Positions 13,101-23,821 of a stretch of 64,000 bases of DNA are shown piece after piece. The stretch's first letter is position 1; every line of letters begins with the position of its first letter. The notes under the pieces are model-generated. The model saw only the letters and a list, made by a program, of their open reading frames with translations, ran no database searches and had not been told where the DNA came from. The DNA lies in NCBI GenBank assembly GCA_963922205.1, contig CAWUHX010000040.1:1372405-1436404 (forward strand). Reading direction: 5' to 3'. A program made the translations under genes and the position numbers. The stretch comes from Romanomermis culicivorax. Taxonomy: Eukaryota; Nematoda; Enoplea; Mermithida; Mermithidae.

Positions 13101-13875
13101 TCACATATTGAGGTTGAACACATAGTTTACATTACTTTCGGGGGTCTGCAGCAGGTAAAAAATATCTTCAGAATGTATATCATTGGCATCAATGCTTTCG
13201 TCCACTTGTATGAAGCGTGCGCTGTTATTCATCGGCTGCAAAATGCAAGAATTCTCATTGAACGTAGATTGCTCACAGAATTCTGTCCCTAGCAAAATAA
13301 ATGCCACATGAATTTTGCCATCGTTTGTCATAATGTTTGAGTCGTCTTCAATCGATTTATATGGATGAAAAAGATGAAATATTTGATTAAAATGACAGGT
13401 TGGCTGTTCGGGTACTATTTTGAATATTGGGAGTTTTTGATCTTGTTGTTCATGGAAAAGTATGGTGAGGGCTTGTTGTGATGCTTTATTGAAAAGCATG
13501 ACTGAATTCTTCTTGTGCTCTAAAATTTTCATGTAGAATTTGAAGGCTGGTTCATCAGTTGTATTATTTTCCAAGGGGCAAATGTCATTTGTGTATTGAT
13601 CATAGGATTGGCGTTTGCGCAATAAGGCTTTCTTGGGGTCTCTATGAATAGCCAAATAATAGAAATATCTTTCGTCTAAATCCAATTTTGCAGATTGTAC
13701 CCGTTCTATAAAAATTAATGTTATGATTGCAAAGGAGATTCGAGTCAGCTTTACCTGTAGATAGAACTGGTAGGATAGTATACAACAACAATAGATGAAA
13801 TTTAGAGACATCACATTTAACAAAATATTTTTTGTATTGGACTTTTGCAGAATAAATTGTGAACTGTGTTGTCAA
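13101..13875 (-). CDS. Secreted-protein family member 3, start region altered
   Basis: Exon 2 (13705-13101) is intact and very close to member 1 (LDLDERYFYYLAIHRDPKKA, TNDGKIHVAFILLGTEFCEQ, SCILQPMNNSARFI). A 49-bp intron (13754-13706, GTAAAG..TTATAG) matches member 1. In exon 1 the family's ATG-TCT-AAA start reads ATG-TCT-CTAAA, so the family ATG (13823) is out of frame with the signal peptide SKFHLLLLYTILPVLST. An in-frame ATG at 13875 would restore translation with about 22 extra residues before the hydrophobic stretch. The gene is either expressed with a longer leader or a recent pseudogene. Confidence 0.65.
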
Positions 13876-13990
13876 AAAATGGAAGACTCTTATGTGTGAT
13901 TAGTTTGCATAATGATGTAGCCATGGACACAAATATGACCCTTACAAGCTCCTTGTGTTTTGTAGTTGAAGTATCAATGCCATACAGATT
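13876..13990 (-). promoter_or_regulatory. Upstream module of member 3
   Basis: On the minus strand it contains GGGTCATATTTGTGTCCATG and CATCATTATGCAAACTAATC, the family block. It directly follows the orphan exon region at 14030-14084, so members were duplicated head to tail. Confidence 0.5.
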
Positions 13991-14029
13991 AATTTCAAGA
14001 TTTTGAAATTGGATTTGAGTAAAGTTTAC

Positions 14030-14084
14030 CTGTAGATAGAACTGGCAGGATACTAAATAACAACAGTAGATAATATTTGGACAT
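14030..14084 (-). pseudogene. Orphan first exon (signal peptide) of the secreted-protein family
   Basis: MSKYYLLLLFSILPVLST, 55 bases, ending in the family donor GTAAAC. The sequence that follows is the upstream module of member 3 and not an exon 2, so this is a truncated duplicate. It could in principle act as an alternative signal-peptide exon for member 3, since its phase is the same. Confidence 0.6.
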
Positions 14085-14154
14085 TTTTCTTGCAGTAAGG
14101 AAAATGCAAAATTGGATTTTTGTAGCATAAACAGCAAACTGTGCAGCCGAACAA

Positions 14155-14420
14155 TGAAAGGCGCATATGTGATTTTAGTGCATAATGATGCAACCATGGA
14201 CACTAATTTGACCCGTAAAAGCTCCTTGTGCATTGAAATCATCCTCATCTGAAAATGAAACTAGGACAACATAATTAACTTAGTTTCATGGTTATAAATT
14301 TTTTTCTTGAATCTCCCTGGATTCAACATAAAGTTTGATATTGAATTGCCTAGGCAGTAATCACAAGGAAAAATCTCTAAAAAAATAATTGCAGATCAGC
14401 CTTTGGTACATTGTGGATCA
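14155..14420 (-). promoter_or_regulatory. Upstream module of the orphan exon
   Basis: On the minus strand it carries GAATCCAGGGAGATTC, GTTGTCCTAGTTTCATT and GTGTCCATGGTTGCATCATT, in the same order as 1600-1760 on the plus strand. This is the most complete copy of the conserved flank. Confidence 0.5.
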
Positions 14421-15523
14421 AAATCCTGTGCTCTTGTCAGAAATTTCCAAATAAATTGCATGGATCATCACAATGCCTTACTGTCAAAGCCACGTGATCC
14501 GCCTGTAGATAGAATATTAGCAGGAAAAGTGATACTGATCAGAGAGTGGGAAGGACCACTTTGCTAAAGTTCCTATTATTCAGTCAGAAATTCTTACTGC
14601 ACTTATTCAACTTACCTTTGAAGTTTGAAAATGTTTTGATATCAGTCAAAATAAATTGATTTACAATACTATAATGTCCGTCTTTGGCAATGTGTTATCA
14701 ATCTTTTTTTGCCTTTTTTAAATGCAGCCTAAAAATGAGTTGTCAATTGTTGGTGTGTCTGAAATGTGAACGGGGCCCACAGATGTGAATTGTGGATTGG
14801 TTTTTGGAATGTGCTCATGGATGGCAGATTCAGATCCTTACATAATTGATTTTTCAGATGTGATTGGAGGTGTGACCAACAGATGCAGATGGCAGACACA
14901 GAATCCAAAGTTTTTGCAGAAGATTTTAGCTGAGAGATGAATTTTCCACATCTGAATCTTCATTTTCTGTGCATTTTGGTTTCTGAAATATATATTCAAA
15001 TGATAAAAGTCCCCCATCAATGTACCTGTTTCAGACTCTAGCATCCTCCAAAACCTGCTGGAAATTCAAAGATTTCAATCGACTGTTCACATTTAAATGT
15101 GAAATTCGAGTTTTAGTTAGAGAATATAATTTAACATAATCTATGTTATCAAAATCAGGGATCAAGGTAAAAATAAAATCTACTTTATTAAAAAAACAAT
15201 TAAAATGGCTATCAACACAATGACTTACACATAATAAGTGTACTACAAGAAATATATTGTTAAATAACAGAGCGGTCAGATCAGGTTTCAGCATGGTTTG
15301 AATTTTCTTGATATTCATCCACCTACAAATGCCTCCCAGTAATACATCATTACTAGAGTGAATTTATGCATGGAAATTGGTTTTAATGAAAATGCCTATT
15401 GATAGAAATGCATGCAAAACAATATCTCTGATTACTATCAATCACAGTTTGTCATTTTTCAGAAAGCTTTGCAATCCCTGCATAAAAAAGGCTTGGGGCT
15501 TTGGATCAAAAAAGTTCTGGATG
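14421..15523. other. No gene recognised
   Basis: Short frames without domains (15318-15031 and 15044-14838, both minus). The sequence ends at the LTR edge at 15524. Confidence 0.4.
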
Positions 15524-16342
15524 TGTCGTATTGGGTGCTCGTATGCCCTCCGCTACCTAGCTGCCGTTCTTGGGAGATCCTATCTGGTATGGCCCCTGAC
15601 GCTAACCCAGTACTAACTGTGCCCCTACAGTACCTAGCTGAGACTGGATGTACGAATAGGTTTATTGTGAGCAAAACGGAAAGTGCAATGAAATACAACA
15701 GTGAGAGTCAATAGAAATAAATATGCAAACTGCCAAACACGTGAACACTGCGGCCTAAATACTCCCTGCCTTGCAGATCCTTTTTCTTAGCCCCTGAGCA
15801 AAGAGCCACAGGGACTTCAGGATATCTCAACACGCGGCCTAAGCTAAAACTCCTCAAAAGGTGAAACAGATCCAACTGTCTCTGAACAATCACTCACTGA
15901 ACCTCTTGATCGAAATAAACGTCGTAAGATCCTCAGGCTGCGCCGGCACTCAAATGTAATACCACGCGACCTAACAAATACAAAATAATTGTAGATGGCA
16001 ATGGCGCCCGCACTCCTTTCCAAGTCACCGTGAAAAATCGAAACGTCCGGCCAACAACGCAGGACGAATGAAAGTGCCAAAAGGAAGACGTTTTTCCAAA
16101 GTAATAATTTTGCAATAATGAAAAAAATGCACAGCGGCGTGCCTAAGATCAACTTGCATGTACTATGCAAAACTTTCGCACTGACCATTTATTTATTTTC
16201 GGACCAAAAATGTGTGACACAAACCGTTTTATCGATTTGTTTACTATATAATAAATGGAGACACTTTACCAACAAAGAAACTTTATAGAATGAAAATGAA
16301 TTAATTAGGGGACCAAAGGTCTGAGGAATTGACCCTCTGACA
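15524..16342 (-). repeat. 3' LTR (819 bases)
   Basis: Begins TGTCAGAGGGTCAATTCC (minus strand, at 16342) and ends CCCAATACGACA (15524). It is homologous to 21894-22721. An AATAAA-like signal (CAATAAACC) lies near the end on the minus strand at about 15657-15666. Confidence 0.85.
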
Positions 16343-16357
16343 TCCCTCCCCCCCCCC
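16343..16357 (-). other. Polypurine tract
   Basis: On the minus strand GGGGGGGGGGAGGGA directly precedes the LTR start TGTCAGAGG. This is the expected plus-strand primer site and it fixes the direction of the element. Confidence 0.8.
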
Positions 16358-17499
16358 AAAGGCAAGACTTTTCCCGCAAGCCAGGGGAAAGTCAGGAGGT
16401 CCCTTAAGGGCCCCAGACCCTCGATGCCATCGGCCGGCGACTCCACTCATTCCAAAAGGATGCTATGCGCCAATGATGCAATAATACAAAAAATAAAAAT
16501 GGCCGTTTCGAATGGTATTGCTAAAATAATGGGGCCAATGGCGCCAGGAGCTACCCTGACGCATCAAAAAGTTTGTCACTAAAATACGCCCAGTGTGGTC
16601 CCTGCCCGGAATACAAGATAAAAAGTTTGAAAGAAAAGCATTTGCAGCACTCAGGCTGAATTTGACAAATAAAAAATAGAATCATTTGATCGGGGGCGAC
16701 CCCCATGGTGCCCGGTTTAGGTTGTGGGCTGCTCATCCCTGCTGTCGATGTATATAGAATAGGTGACGCCTCCATCCTCCATTTTGGCCTTCGTCTCCAT
16801 CCTCTCCAGAGGGGGGGTTATTCGGTGGGTGGTGAGCCCGCAAGACGATCTATTTTTCCAGTGCCGCTACTCCACTGGCCCATTGGCCGGACACTGGCCC
16901 CCCCAACGCCTTTGGTATTATTTGCCCCCAGGGAGAAAGGATGCCCAAAGACTGAATCCTCTGGGCCTTTGGCTGTCTAGATTTTGAACCAAAATATTTA
17001 TGGTATTTGTTGTTAAATTGAATCTGCCTTATTAAAATGTAAACTTAAACCCATAACATGGTCTGTGCCAAAAAAAAAGTTTTGAAATGAAAATGTATAT
17101 GTTTTGAAAAAAGATAGAGAAAAATTTAGAAATGGTAGCAGGAAGCTGCCTAGCGCATGCATGATGTTAGTTGGTGACTAATTTCGGAAAGGAAAAGAAA
17201 AAATCCAAAAAATTTACGAAAATTTCTACAATAATTAATACAGATGAGAAAAAAAAGAACAAACATAAATTCACACAGGTTAGAATAAAACGAAATGCAA
17301 ATGAGAAAATGAATAAAACAATTTTATATGATTAATAGAACGAGGCAATTTTAAGGCATGATAATTGTGGCACAACCGGTTTACACTTTGAAATACTAAT
17401 GCTCGGAAAGATAAGTGACGTTTTGAAATATCCGGAAAATTACACAACGAGATACTTATTTTTATGGTGACCTCACGAAGAGCGAGGTCACTTTTAACA

Positions 17500-18894
17500 T
17501 GAAAATTTACTTTTGTCTTTGACCACTATGGTCCCGCCCTGGCTGACCAATTCCGGTTTTTCTTTTCAATGGCGAAATATACTCAGGGTTACCCGTCAAT
17601 GGAGGTCTTTGGGGCGGCTGTGTACCCGTCAAAGGCCCAGGAATGTCCATTCACTCTTTGCCTTGTACGTTACAAATTGGCGGAATAATCGTAGGCGGTG
17701 GCATATGGATTCCTGGCGGAACCAAAAATTGATGGTAATACAGTGCTTGCCCGGGTTGAAATTGCATAAGCGGGAAATGCGGTACTTGGAAATGAGCCGG
17801 GGGAGGTACCACCATATTTGGCAACAATTGGCCTGGAAAAAGAGGACGATTTAAACAATCAACTCCTACCAATGGCATCCCGGGTAGTTCCGCGGCAAAT
17901 ACAGTGATTGTTGTTGTTGCACTTGAATCATCAGGTTCGGATCTGACATCGGCACTCCTTGCTGAGACATTTCATTGGTTCTAGCCCTACCCAGTGAGGC
18001 CGCTCGACTGGAGTAGGACACGTCCAATCTATCATCGTGTTGGTAATAGCATGGTGTTCTCTTTCTACTCCGGGACTTCCGACTATACTTGTGTTCTTTC
18101 GATTCTCTTTTTTCCTTTTGCTTTCTTTCGTGGGATTCTTCATACTCTTCGATTTCTTTGCGTCAACTCTCCTCGTCATTCTCCCTTCGTCTCTTTTCTC
18201 TCGACATGGATTTTTCGTGGTGCTTTTCATCTCACTGCCGACTCTCATGTTTCCGTTTTCTATCTTTATCCAGCATCTCCGACTTTTGTCTTTTTGGCGT
18301 ATCACTATGCTTTTTGGTCCATCCTGGGTCCCTTACTCGTAGCAGGTCTGTTGTGGGCCTGCTTAACTCGGTACCCAATTTTCTTTTTCAGATTCTTTTC
18401 AACTTCCACTATATTGTGGGCTTTTTTCTGATCGATAACTTCCCAAAAACGTATACGGGGGTTGGTGTTGTGGGTTTCTTTCTTCCAAACTTGTATGTTG
18501 GCATACATCGGTTCCAGGTCTTTTTTATCCTGCAGGACGGCTTTGGCAATTGAATACGCTAGTCCCACTGCCCTAGACGGGCATGAGGCGTACATCGCAA
18601 GAAAATTATTGCCTAACCCTTCCTGTCTCGCGTTAAACTCGCATCGCAATTTCATCGTGATGTAGGCATGAGCCTGGTAGTGAAATCCAGCAAAATTTTG
18701 AGGAATTCTTCTCTATCGATACTTGATTCCTTTACCAACTGCGTCACGACTTTGATGAATTCTGGTTCACTCTGCTATTGAAATTGAGGTTCTGTCTGAA
18801 GTTGATGGATTTTTTCATCGAATTCTGGTCCCACGAATTTCGTTTTGGATTTGGCTATCAGCTCATTACTACGCAACTTTATCCCTTTATTCAT
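17500..18894 (-). pseudogene. Unrecognised ORF 2 of the gag-pro element, interrupted
   Basis: The ORF begins at the ATG at 18894, five bases past the protease stop. The first part (MNKGIKLRSNELIAKSK, then EFDEKIHQLQ) meets a TAG, and a frame change leads into a helical, charged stretch (18655-18305; EGLGNNFLAMYASC, VGLAYSIAKAVLQDKKDLEP, FWEVIDQKKAHNIVEVEK). This is followed by an Arg/Ser/Lys/Glu-rich low-complexity stretch (about 18290-18050) and a Pro/Gln-rich tail (17878-17651, PGQLLPNMVVPPPAHFQV). None of this resembles RT, RNase H, integrase or a membrane envelope. It could be a second structural protein or captured host sequence. Confidence 0.45.
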
Positions 18895-18899
18895 TTCGT

Positions 18900-19721
18900 T
18901 TATAAGTAGAAAAATTTAAAATTATTGTCTTTAGCATCCACAATTGAGGCATTGACGTCGAATAAGGTATCCTTCCCCCTTTCTTCTACCACTATAGAAC
19001 CCTTTGTCCAATCTTTCTGTGGCCACACCACAGCTTGCACAAAAGAAGTGGTATTTGGGGGGATATATGTCCCGTTTTTTGTCCAAATAAAAGTTTCCTC
19101 ATCCATTTCAGTTATTCGCATAACTTGTTCTTGTTCGTCATCCGTTTCCAGTTCAGGTAGATCTTCGTCCCTAACTTCCTCCTTTAAAGGTACATAATCC
19201 AAAACCATCGGATTTGTTGGAATTGGTAGCCGCGATGGTATTTGCGCATCGTCGAATAGTGTTTCACTAATAATCTGTCTTTCTACATTCGCTAGGTGTA
19301 TATGGCCTTTTCCAAAATCAATAGACGCCTGTATACTAGGATGGGTTAGAAAATCTAGACCCAATATAATACCTTCGTTCAGGTTATCTAGTAATGCCAA
19401 TCTAGCAAGAAAATTTCCAAAGCTGGTCCCAATGTATATAAATGTAGGACCATATGTTGTTACGCGTTTTCCAACGGCTGTTACTACTGAATTTAAGATA
19501 GGAAATTTTGTCTTTGGTGTATTCAGTAGTCTCGACGCTGTATCTGTCCTCATAAAGCTGGATTGTGCTCCCATATCGATTAGGGCATTAAATTCCTCTC
19601 CGCGTATTTTAACGGGAATTAATAACGGTTGGCATTTGCAAAAATTTTCCAAAAATAGATGTTCATTATCATTGGCCAGTCTAGGTTTCGCTTCTGAAGT
19701 AGAATTGATAACATTCGCCAA
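18900..19721 (-). CDS. Retroviral-type aspartic protease of the gag-pro element
   Basis: The active-site region reads [14 protein letters not shown] near 19570-19611, followed by the flap region and [12 protein letters not shown] near 19361-19326, the hallmark pair of Ty3/gypsy proteases. The usual catalytic triplet Asp-Thr-Gly is Asp-Met-Gly here, so activity is doubtful. The frame stays open without ATG to about 19890, so in life it was probably a fusion with gag and the ATG at 19721 is only nominal. The C-terminal half ([20 protein letters not shown]) is acidic and of unknown role. The frame ends at 18900. Confidence 0.75.
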   Translation of the reverse strand: MANVINSTSEAKPRLANDNEHLFLENFCKCQPLLIPVKIRGEEFNALIDMGAQSSFMRTDTASRLLNTPKTKFPILNSVVTAVGKRVTTYGPTFIYIGTSFGNFLARLALLDNLNEGIILGLDFLTHPSIQASIDFGKGHIHLANVERQIISETLFDDAQIPSRLPIPTNPMVLDYVPLKEEVRDEDLPELETDDEQEQVMRITEMDEETFIWTKNGTYIPPNTTSFVQAVVWPQKDWTKGSIVVEERGKDTLFDVNASIVDAKDNNFKFFYL

Positions 19722-19959
19722 ATTTAACTCATAATTTTCTATAAGAACTCCATCAAGGGCTATAATTTCCGGTTTATCTTGTTTTTTAGCCTCCTGGGAA
19801 TTTATGACATTTATAGAATTTTTCAGGGGATTATTTGTAGATTGTGATGCTGTTGGCTGTATGCCATTTGACGTTGGCTGCAGGACATTTTTTTGATGAT
19901 TTTATTATTATTGTATGGCACCCATTGGCCAAAATTAGCAAATCCAGCTCGTCCTCGAT

Positions 19960-21754
19960 TTACAAAGCCACCTCGATGGTAAAAATTTCGATTATACAAA
20001 TTGTTGGCACGATTCCACGACCTCCCTGATCCATTGATTGGATCAATTCAGGGTGAAGAATGAAACAATTTTCGGATGAGTGGCTATTCCATTTATCGTA
20101 TAAGCAATATGATCGACAATATGGGTTTCCCAAAGCTCGATCAGGTAAACTATTATATGGCACGTTATTATTATTATTATTGACTCTCCAACGATTAAGA
20201 GCTGGAGGGCCCTGATTCCTGATCGCATCGTTGATCATTTTCATGATGTCTTGGTGAGATAAGGGTACTTGAAATGCTGGTGGCGGTGGAAAAATTTGCT
20301 GAAGCCATGGAATTTGCTGCGGTTGACTAGTACTGTTATCCTGCTGACGAATTTGTGGATTATTAAATCTTTTATTTTCATAGAATCTATTCAACCGATC
20401 GTCTTCACCGTCTTCCTGATCCTCGCTAAACTCCTTCCAGGCCGTAGTATCGGCTTTCAACTTATTTACAAATTTTGCCAGAGGCGATATTTTTGAATTC
20501 GTGAAGCCCACCCTCCATTCGAGTTTGGACATACACGGGAGCTTTGTGAAAATATGTCTTGATGACAATTCGATTTTGTTCATTTTCCCTTTTTTTGTAA
20601 TTTAATAAATGAACATACGTCTTTATTTGTCGCAAAAAATCTTTCATAGTTTCCCTTTTTTGCTTTTTCATATCATGTAGCTCCCTTCTGAGTGCAGGAG
20701 TGTCCATTTTAGGGGCGATCATTCTAATCAGGCTTGCTTTTCCTTCTTCATAGCTGCTGTTCTTATCCACATATGTCGAAGTTTCGAAATCACAACAATG
20801 CCAGAGTACTTCAATTCTTAAGTCGTCTGTGTCTTCAGGCTTAAATGTGCCTTCTAAACATGGGAAAAAATTGAGTATTTCTGCGGCTTCCATTTTATCG
20901 GATATTTCATTATTTTTTATTCAACTCAGAATTATCTTCATTCTCTTTTCGGGATCTTCCTAGTATCGTCCATACTCTTGCCGATTTCGAGGAATGCCTG
21001 CTACTGTCCCTTGTTCCGTTCCGGGATTCCATGATGTCGTTGGTATATCATCTTCAATATTTCAATGTTGGGCACTTTGAGCCTGGGCCTGGGCGAAATA
21101 GTTCTCGAACCAATTTACTTTTCTCTCCAAACTCCTGTCTAAATGGTCCTTGACCAGTTCAGATGGATGTATTTCCATATCTCCAGGATTCGATATTCTT
21201 TTGTCGGGTTTCTTATCCATTTTCTTCATCAATTCCCACATTTGCTTCTCAACTTCTTCCATTATCTTCCTGGAATTTTGCTGTTCTTGCTCCCCAAACT
21301 TTTCTTCCCGCAATTTGTGTTCTGCTCTTTCCCACATGAGCTGATCCAATATTTCTTGTTCTCGTAATGCCCCCTTTGTTCTTTCTACATTAACGGCATT
21401 AGTCGATTTGTCAATGGCTCTTTGCATCGATTCCAGGATGGCTAAAGTGGCCACATCCTGAATATTTCCATTTGTTATCTTTCCTGTTTTGTTCTTTGGT
21501 TTTGCTTCGATGTCCGTCTATGCGTCAGTTTTTGGTATTGTTGGCTTATGTTTTGATTTATAGAATGATACCACATTAGTTTCTGGAGGTATACTAATTT
21601 TTTCAAATGATGATACTGAATCTGAGGACGTTTGTATCCTCTGATCCACATAATCATATATATCTGCGTCAATAGTTTGATGTCTATCGCTATCATTGGG
21701 TAAGTTTGCGAATTTCTTTGCTACTTGTTTGATTGTTGCCTCCATGTTTGCCAT
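19960..21754 (-). pseudogene. Gag of the gag-pro element, broken into several frames
   Basis: The pieces in order are 21754-21518 (MANMEATIKQVAKKFANLPN), 21454-21062 (a Glu/Lys-rich, coiled-coil-like stretch), 20893-20462 (a capsid-like helical part, MEAAEILNFFPCLEGTF) and 20583-19960. The last piece has a zinc-knuckle-like motif, CRSYCLYDKWNSHSSENC (CX3CX7HX4C), near 20070-20125 after a Gln/Pro/Asn-rich linker. The frame breaks between pieces are one to a few bases, so the copy cannot make full Gag as it stands. The capsid call rests on position, composition and the knuckle, not on a recognised motif. Confidence 0.6.
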
Positions 21755-21893
21755 TCATTCGGCATGATCTTCCTTGGCCAATTCGGTTTGGGATATACAT
21801 ACTTTCGATCATCTTCCAGGCTATTTCCGCACAGTTAATTTCGGTTTCGATAATTTCTTCATAATTTACCTTTGTAGCTGTACAAGTCACCAA

Positions 21894-22721
21894 TGTTGTA
21901 TTGCGTGCTCGTATGCCCTCAGCTACCTAGCTGCGGTTCTTGGGAGATCCAATCCCCTGAGGCTAACCCAGTACTACTGATGCTCCTACTGTTCCTAGCT
22001 GAGACTGAATGTACTAAGATATTTATTACGAGTAAAAACGAGAAATGCAGCAAATACAAATGTGAGAATTACTAGAATACAAGTGTATGAAATCGAAACA
22101 CGGAAACACCACCCCCTAATTCCTCCCTAGCTCACGGATCCTTTTGTTGCGACTCTGCCCAGAGCCTCAGAGGTGTTAGGATATCTGACACACGGCCTAA
22201 GCGGCTTCGCTCTCTAAAGAACTGAAACCCAAACTCAAACTCCTCCGAGGAAGGTGAGGCTGATCTACCAGTCTCCAATAACAACTCACTAAACTTCCTA
22301 ATCAAAAGGGGTCGTCGTAAATCCTTAGCCCATGTTCGGCCCTCAATCGTAACGGCGACACTTGCATCAACACAAAAATACAAAAACCGTAATTGGTGGT
22401 AACCCCCAGGCAACTTTCCTGGCCACCGCATATGTAAAACGTCCGACCAGACGAAAACCATAAACGAGCAAATATGTTTCCATAATATTTCAATAATGAA
22501 TAACTGCATGGCGGGATGCCTAACATCAACTTGCATGTAGTATGCAAAACTTTCGCGCTGACCATTTATTTGTTTTGGGGACCAAAAAATGTGTGACACA
22601 AGCCGTTTTATCGGTTTGTTTACTTAATAATAAATGGAAACACTTTAACAACAAAGAAACTTTAGAGAATGAAAATGAAGTAATTAGAGGACCAAAGGTC
22701 AGAGGAATTGACTTTAGATCA
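21894..22721 (-). repeat. 5' LTR (828 bases)
   Basis: Homologous to 15524-16342. It ends CAATACAACA (minus strand, 21894). The next bases, TTGGTGACTTGTACAG, lie where the tRNA primer-binding site is expected. The first eight bases after TG differ from the 3' LTR, so the outer edge has drifted. Confidence 0.8.
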
Positions 22722-23062
22722 AAATGTGTTAAAAATATGATGAGCAGGAAAACCTGATTCATGTGTACGAATTGTGTCTATTAATCCCATAATGCCTTTT
22801 CTCACAGCAGCTCCAGAATTTTATTGTAATTTATTTTTTTCCAACAAATTTTTTATTATTTCTATCGAAATGGTACACTGGACCTTTTAGGTATTTTTTA
22901 TTGGAGCATTGGGCAGCACGCGGCGCAATTAGTCCTGTTCAATGAACAATTTTAATGTTTTATTTCTTCAGCAAAGCCTAGCCTCAAGCATTGGTTGGGG
23001 CTGCAGGATGGCTAAGTTGAGGGCTGATGCCCTTGAGGAACCTCCTGACTTTCCACTTTGCG
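22722..23062. other. Spacer; its right part is internal 3' end of an LTR element
   Basis: 22975-23062 (CCTCCTGACTTTCC, GCAGGAAAAGTCTTGCC) matches the sequence just inside the 3' LTR of the gag-pro element, but on the plus strand. It is thus the last internal piece of a related element whose LTR follows at 23095. Nothing recognised in 22722-22974. Confidence 0.5.
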
Positions 23063-23094
23063 GGCAGGAAAAGTCTTGCCTCTAGGGGAAGGGA

Positions 23095-23821
23095 TGTCAA
23101 AGGGTGTTTTTCTCTGACCTTTGGTTCTCTAATTATTATAATTTTTATTTTCTAAAGCTCTTTGTTGCCAAAGTAGGTTAACTTTTTATTAGGTAAAAAA
23201 CCTTTCAAAACGGTTTGTGTCACATTATTTTTGGTTTAAAATATATAAATGGATGAGAATGTTTTGCATAGGCGTTTTTGTTGATGTTTGATGACACTTG
23301 CCATGTATTCATTTATTATTGATAAAAAGTTTCTTTGCGTCTGGTGGCATTCTTTGGTAGCATGTTTGGCATTTATAATTATTGTCCTATTATTATTTTT
23401 CCTGGCGATTTGCACCATTAGACATCGCGCAGTCAACGTCCCTTTTGACAGTAGTGAGTTGTTCTTTCATCGGACAGTTTATTCTGTCTATCAGAATTTG
23501 TTAAATTGTACCTCTTGCTTTTGCTTCCCCTTGGGAAGGGTCAGTGTCCTATTGGTGGAGAATATTCCAGGGTCCTGTGACTCTTTGTGCAGACATTGGT
23601 GGCATTTAATTTAGTGTTGGCACATTGTAATTTTCCCTTAACCTTGCTTTGTATTCTTATTCTCTACATTAATAAACCCCTTCATTTTGACACATCTCTG
23701 GATAGCTACCGTGTCTCTCTGCCAACATCTCGCCAGGTTAGCCTTAGGGTTAGAATCAGTTAGGAACTCCCAAGAATCACAGGTAGATAGCGGTGGGTAT
23801 ACACACGCCTATATTACAACA
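23095..23821 (+). repeat. LTR related to the gag-pro element, plus strand, copy A (727 bases)
   Basis: Starts TGTCAAAGGGTGTTTTTC after a purine tract (AGGGGAAGGGA) and ends ATATTACAACA. Blocks shared with the gag-pro LTR include CTGACCTTTGGT, TCTTTGTTG, AACGGTTTGTGTCACA and TTTTGCATAG. It is a related but distinct subfamily. The purine tract before it marks it as a 3' LTR. Confidence 0.75.

Larger units (their letters stand above)
15524..22721 (-). mobile_element. LTR retrotransposon with gag and protease but no RT or integrase
   Basis: About 7.2 kb, bounded by two homologous direct repeats in the TG..CA form. The reading direction is minus: the polypurine tract lies beside the left (3') LTR, and gag begins beside the right (5') LTR. 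The internal 5.5 kb carries gag (21754-19960), an aspartic protease (19721-18900) and a second unrecognised ORF (18894-17500). I found no YxDD box, RNase H or DDE integrase in either strand, and the 1.1 kb left after the second ORF is too short for them. It is best read as a non-autonomous gag-pro element. No clean target-site duplication was seen. Confidence 0.75.

Noticed and set aside
15524-15530. Target-site duplication ATG/ATGTG around the gag-pro element
   Set aside because: Left flank GGATG and right flank AAATG share only three bases at the expected positions, which is too weak to call.
17994-18553. Overlapping plus-strand frames up to 154 codons, Phe/Ser/Leu-rich
   Set aside because: They are the complement of the Arg/Ser/Glu-rich minus-strand ORF of the gag-pro element. 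The minus strand agrees with gag and protease direction.
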